64,000 bases of DNA. Origin: Streptomyces chryseus (GTDB taxonomy: Bacteria > Actinomycetota > Actinomycetes > Streptomycetales > Streptomycetaceae). Both the position numbers and the translations under genes were made by a program. Shown here one piece after another: positions 58,204 to 64,000 of this stretch (the stretch's first letter is position 1; each line of letters starts with the position of its first letter). The DNA lies in NCBI RefSeq assembly GCF_014650755.1, contig NZ_BMVO01000001.1, positions 186,001-250,000 of the forward strand, read 5' to 3'. Below the pieces are notes generated by a model. That model was not told the origin of the DNA, searched no databases, and saw nothing but the letters and a program-made list of their open reading frames with translations.

Positions 58204-60918
58204 TCAGTGCGCGGCGGACTCCCAGTCCGTTCCGACACCGACCGACACGTCGAGCGGGGCGCGCAGGCTGACGGCGCCCGCCATCTCGCGGCGGACGATC
58301 TCCTCCACCCGCTCCCGCTCTCCCGGCGCCAGCTCCAGGACGATTTCGTCGTGCACCTGGAGCAGCATCCGGGTGTTCAGGCCCGCCTCGGTCAGCGCCC
58401 GGTCGACGTTCAGCATGGCGACCTTCACGATGTCGGCCGCCGTGCCCTGGATCGGGGCGTTCAGCGCCATCCGCTCGGCCGCCTCACGGCGCTGACGGTT
58501 GTCGCTGTTGAGGTCCGGGAGGTAGCGGCGGCGGCCGAGCATGGTCGCCGTGTACCCGGTGGCCCGCGCCTCGTCGACGGCGCGCCGCAGGTAGTCGCGC
58601 ACCCCGCCGAACCGCTCGAAGTACGTGTCCATCAGGACCCGCGCCTCGCCCGCCTCGATGTTCAGCTGCTGCGAGAGGCCGAACGCGGACAGACCGTAGG
58701 CCAGGCCGTACGACATGGCCTTGATCTTGCGGCGCATCTCCGCGTCGACCGCGGACCGCTCCACGCCGAAGACCTGGGAGGCGACGGTGGTGTGCAGGTC
58801 CTCGCCCGAGGTGAACGCCTCGATCAGGCCCTCGTCCTCCGACAGGTGCGCCATGACGCGCAGCTCGATCTGGCTGTAGTCCGCGGTCATCAGGGACTCG
58901 AAGCCCTCACCGACGACGAACCCGCGGCGGATGGCGCGGCCCTCGTCCGTACGCACCGGCACGTTCTGGAGGTTCGGGTCGGTGGACGACAGGCGGCCGG
59001 TCGCCGCGACGGTCTGACTGAAGGTGGTGTGGATACGGCCGTCACCGGCGATCGTCTTGATCAGCCCTTCGACCGTCGACCGCAGCCGCGCCTGCTCCCG
59101 GTGGCGCAGCATGATCACCGGCAGCTCGTGCTCGGTCTGGGCCGCCAGCCACGCCAGCGCGTCCGCGTCCGTCGTGTAGCCGGTCTTGGTCTTCTTCGTC
59201 TTGGGGAGGTTCAGCTCTCCGAAGAAGACCTCCTGGAGCTGCTTGGGCGAGCCGAGGTTGAACTCGTGGCCCACCGAGGCGTGCGCCTCTTTCACGGCCT
59301 GCTGCACCGCGCCGGCGAACTGCTGCTCCATCGCCTCCAGATGGGCGCGGTCGGCCGAGATGCCGTACCGCTCCAGCCGGGCCAGCAGCAGGGACGTGGG
59401 CAGTTCCACCTCGTGCAGCAGCTCGGTCGCGCCCACCTCCCGCAGCTTCACGCCGAACGCGTCGCCCAGGTCGAGGACCGCGCGGGCCTGGGCCATGAGG
59501 GCGTCGGCCTCGGCCTGGTCGTCCTCGTCGGAGCCGAAGGCCAGCTGTCCGTCGGCGGCGGCCGGGGCCAGCTCGCGGTGGAGGTACTCGACGGACAGGG
59601 CGTCCAGCGCGAAGGACCGGCGGCCGGGCTTGACCAGATAGGCGGCCAGCGCGGTGTCCATCGTGATGCCCTCGATGCGCCACCCGTGCTCGGGGAAGAC
59701 CCGCAGCGCGTCCTTGGCGTTGTGCATGACCTTCGGCCGGGCCGGATCGGCGAGCCAAGCCGTGAAGGCCCGCTCGTCGGCCTCGTCCAGCTCGGTCGTG
59801 TCGAACCAGGCCGCCTTGCCGTCGGCCGCCGCCAGGGCGACCTCGCTGACGTTCCCGACGCCCAGGGCCCAGGTCGCCACGGTGGACACGCCGAGCGGCT
59901 GCCCGCCGTGCTGCTCGAGCCAGGCCCCCACCTCGCCGGCGCGCAGCACGGAGCCGTCCAGCTCCACCCCGGCGTCCGGGGCCGGCGCCTCTTCCTCCTC
60001 CGCGCCCGGGTCGACGGCGAGCAGCCGCTCGCGCAGGCTCGGGTTGCGGATCTCCAGGACCTCCAGGAACCCCTTCAGCGCGGCCCTGTCGTACGGCGCG
60101 CGCTCCAGGTCCGCCACGGCCTTGGGGAGCCCCACGTCACGCACCAGCTCGGTCAGGTGACGGTTGAGCTTGACGGACTCCAGGTGGTCGCGCAGGGCCT
60201 GTCCGACCTTGCCCTTGACCTCCTCGGCGCGCTCGACCAGCTCGGCGAACGAACCGAACTGGTTGATCCACTTCGTGGCGGTCTTCTCACCGACACCGGG
60301 GATGCCCGGGAGGTTGTCCGACGGGTCGCCGCGCAGGGCGGCGAAGTCCGGGTACTGCGACGGGGTGAGCCCGTACTTCTCCTGGACCTTCTCCGGGGTG
60401 AACCGGGTCAGCTCGGAGACGCCCTTGGTCGGGTACAGCACGGTCACGTGGTCGGAGACCAGCTGGAAGGAGTCCCGGTCTCCGGTGACGATCAGCACGT
60501 CGAAGCCGGCGGCCTCCGCCTGGGTGGCGAGGGTGGCGATGATGTCGTCGGCCTCGAACCCGTCCACGGCGAACCGCTCGGCGTTCATGGTGTCCAGCAG
60601 CTCGCCGATCAGCTCCACCTGCCCCTTGAACTCGTCGGGCGTCTTCGAGCGGTTCGCCTTGTACTCCGGGAAGTCGGCCGAGCGCCACGTCTTGCGCGAC
60701 ACGTCGAAGGCCACCGCGAAATGCGTGGGCGCCTCGTCGCGGAGCGTGTTCGCCAGCATCGACGCGAAGCCGTAGACGGCATTCGTCGGCTGACCGCTCG
60801 CGGTCGTGAAGTTCTCCGCGGGCAGCGCGAAGAACGCTCGGTACGCCAGGGAGTGCCCGTCCATGAGGAGCAGGCGCGGACGGTTTTCTGCGGTCTTCTT
60901 CGATGCTGTCTCTGACAC
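58204..60918 (-). CDS. polA: DNA polymerase I
   Basis: The 904-aa protein has an N-terminal 5'-3' exonuclease domain (LLLMDGHSLAYRAFFALP at residues 15-32; GDPSDNLPGIPGVGEKTATK), a 3'-5' exonuclease-like domain with degraded catalytic carboxylates, and the family A polymerase domain (motif A MTADYSQIELRVMAHLSED; motif B RRKIKAMSYGLAYG; motif C QVHDEIVLEL). It works in Okazaki fragment processing and repair. Loss of proofreading is normal for actinobacterial PolA. The GTG at 60918 matches the usual start; the longer frame is not supported. Confidence 0.96.
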   Translation of the reverse strand: MSETASKKTAENRPRLLLMDGHSLAYRAFFALPAENFTTASGQPTNAVYGFASMLANTLRDEAPTHFAVAFDVSRKTWRSADFPEYKANRSKTPDEFKGQVELIGELLDTMNAERFAVDGFEADDIIATLATQAEAAGFDVLIVTGDRDSFQLVSDHVTVLYPTKGVSELTRFTPEKVQEKYGLTPSQYPDFAALRGDPSDNLPGIPGVGEKTATKWINQFGSFAELVERAEEVKGKVGQALRDHLESVKLNRHLTELVRDVGLPKAVADLERAPYDRAALKGFLEVLEIRNPSLRERLLAVDPGAEEEEAPAPDAGVELDGSVLRAGEVGAWLEQHGGQPLGVSTVATWALGVGNVSEVALAAADGKAAWFDTTELDEADERAFTAWLADPARPKVMHNAKDALRVFPEHGWRIEGITMDTALAAYLVKPGRRSFALDALSVEYLHRELAPAAADGQLAFGSDEDDQAEADALMAQARAVLDLGDAFGVKLREVGATELLHEVELPTSLLLARLERYGISADRAHLEAMEQQFAGAVQQAVKEAHASVGHEFNLGSPKQLQEVFFGELNLPKTKKTKTGYTTDADALAWLAAQTEHELPVIMLRHREQARLRSTVEGLIKTIAGDGRIHTTFSQTVAATGRLSSTDPNLQNVPVRTDEGRAIRRGFVVGEGFESLMTADYSQIELRVMAHLSEDEGLIEAFTSGEDLHTTVASQVFGVERSAVDAEMRRKIKAMSYGLAYGLSAFGLSQQLNIEAGEARVLMDTYFERFGGVRDYLRRAVDEARATGYTATMLGRRRYLPDLNSDNRQRREAAERMALNAPIQGTAADIVKVAMLNVDRALTEAGLNTRMLLQVHDEIVLELAPGERERVEEIVRREMAGAVSLRAPLDVSVGVGTDWESAAH

Positions 60919-61034
60919 GCCCACGATCCTAGGCCGCACCACTGACAATCCGGCCCGCGGCGTCGCACTGTCAGTGCCGCGTGACAGGATCGGAGACGTA
61001 CGTGACACAGAACGCACGCTCAAAGGGGAGCGCC

Positions 61035-63314
<2,280 letters not shown>

Positions 63315-63364
63315 GCGTTTGCTTATGGACGTTGAACGCCGCACGACGATCGGAGCCGGGCCCC

Positions 63365-63835
63365 ATGGGCGAGCAGAGCGCAGCTGTGAAGTTCCCGCAA
63401 GAGGTCATCGACGAGTACGCCCAGCTGGGCGTGGACCTGCCCGCCCTCTTCTCGGCCGGCGACCTCGGCACCCGCATGGGCGTACGCATCGTCGAGGCGT
63501 CGGCGGAGCGCGTCGTCGGCACGATGCCCGTCGAGGGCAACACCCAGCCGTACGGCCTGCTGCACGGCGGGGCGTCCGCCGTCCTCGCCGAGACCCTCGG
63601 CTCGATCGGCTCCATGCTGCACGGCGGCGCCTCCAAGATCGCCGTCGGCGTGGACCTCAACTGCACCCACCACCGGGGCGCCCGCAGCGGCCTGGTGACC
63701 GGCGTGGCCACCCCGGTCCACCGGGGGCGCTCCACCGCGACGTACGAGATCGTGATCACGGACGAGCACGACAAGCGGGTCTGCACGGCCCGCCTGACCT
63801 GCCTGCTGCGCGACGCCGACGGCATGAAGGGCTGA
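63365..63835 (+). CDS. Hotdog-fold thioesterase (PaaI type)
   Basis: The 156-aa protein has the single hotdog fold with LGVRIVEAS-type lead-in (MGVRIVEASAERVVGTMPVE), the catalytic-loop GNTQPYGLLHGGASAVLAET (HGG motif) and the C-terminal strands GVATPVHRGRSTATYEIVIT. It would hydrolyse acyl-CoA thioesters; the substrate is unknown. It follows the oxidoreductase by 50 bp and is likely co-transcribed. Confidence 0.92.
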   Translation: MGEQSAAVKFPQEVIDEYAQLGVDLPALFSAGDLGTRMGVRIVEASAERVVGTMPVEGNTQPYGLLHGGASAVLAETLGSIGSMLHGGASKIAVGVDLNCTHHRGARSGLVTGVATPVHRGRSTATYEIVITDEHDKRVCTARLTCLLRDADGMKG

Positions 63836-63864
63836 CCCACCGGTCACCGACAGCCCCGCGGCGT

Positions 63865-63903
63865 CGCCCGGCCGAGGAGCGTCACGTGCTCCCCGGCCGG
63901 GCG
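63865..63903 (+). terminator. Terminator of the thioesterase gene
   Basis: CGCCCGGCCG (63865-63874) pairs perfectly with CGGCCGGGCG (63894-63903), extended by GGAGC/GCTCC. Beyond it to position 64000 I see no gene start. Confidence 0.7.
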
Positions 63904-64000
63904 AAGCGCCTCCCGACGCCCCGGGCGCCTACGGCCCCTCCCCAGGACCCGCGCGACGCGCGGCCCATGGGGTGCGTCCGGCCTCCCGCCATCGGACGCC

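Noticed and set aside
58207..60915. A 902-codon open frame on the plus strand opposite polA
   Set aside because: It is the mirror of polA in GC-rich DNA; composition is unlike a protein and polA motifs are complete on the other strand.

Overview
The window is high-GC actinobacterial DNA. Codon use, a run of core genes (uvrB, rpsA, coaE, polA, terC/terD, hrpB) and several Streptomyces-typical families (DUF6343, DUF2637, DUF3068, a UTRA-GntR regulator) point to a Streptomyces chromosome. All assignments come from reading the sequence; no database search was run.

Positions 1 to about 18,764 are the right-hand part of an integrated conjugative element whose left end lies outside the window. At its right border a large serine integrase gene (17235-18749, minus) starts about 15 bp from the junction, and beyond the junction lies the 3' fragment of an MBL-fold hydrolase gene that the insertion appears to have split. 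The element has four blocks. (1) An integration block: integrase, excisionase-like HTH protein and a divergent XRE repressor with shared operator half-sites. (2) A putative replication block: a 648-aa HTH protein whose gene contains three 24-bp tandem repeats carrying 18-bp palindromes, which look like iterons. (3) A control block: a GntR/UTRA regulator, three operator-like palindromes, a strong divergent promoter and a stand-alone UTRA protein without a DNA-binding domain. (4) A long minus-strand transfer operon (10305 down to 95): small cysteine-bearing proteins, a DUF2637/Spd-like membrane protein, a large Gly/Ser-rich membrane-anchored protein and a TraB/FtsK DNA translocase with a C-terminal winged helix. 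The DUF2637 gene contains 14 same-strand copies of CGTGAAC read in two reading frames. This is my best candidate for the clt/TRS site recognised by the translocase. Almost every intergenic gap in this operon holds a perfect GC-rich hairpin.

Positions 18,954-31,028 are core chromosome: an MHS-type transporter, TerC preceded by a yybP-ykoY-like (manganese) leader, two TerD proteins, UvrB, an MHYT membrane sensor, a secreted glycerophosphodiester phosphodiesterase, a DNA alkyltransferase and an MFS exporter. An IS1634-type element (31029-32806) sits exactly between the MFS gene and a convergent cupin gene, in a CTAG that supplies the stop codons of both.

Positions 32,807-46,727 carry metabolic and accessory genes: cupins, a VOC protein, a pseudouridine breakdown pair (PsuG plus a PfkB kinase), a C39-like peptidase, a cytochrome P450, and a coupled SWIM-finger/SNF2 helicase pair. 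Positions 46,900-63,835 return to conserved core genes: coaE, a PAC2 protein, rpsA, a methyltransferase, hrpB, a DUF3068 protein, a secreted lytic transglycosylase, a DUF4184 protein, polA, a molybdopterin oxidoreductase and a hotdog thioesterase.
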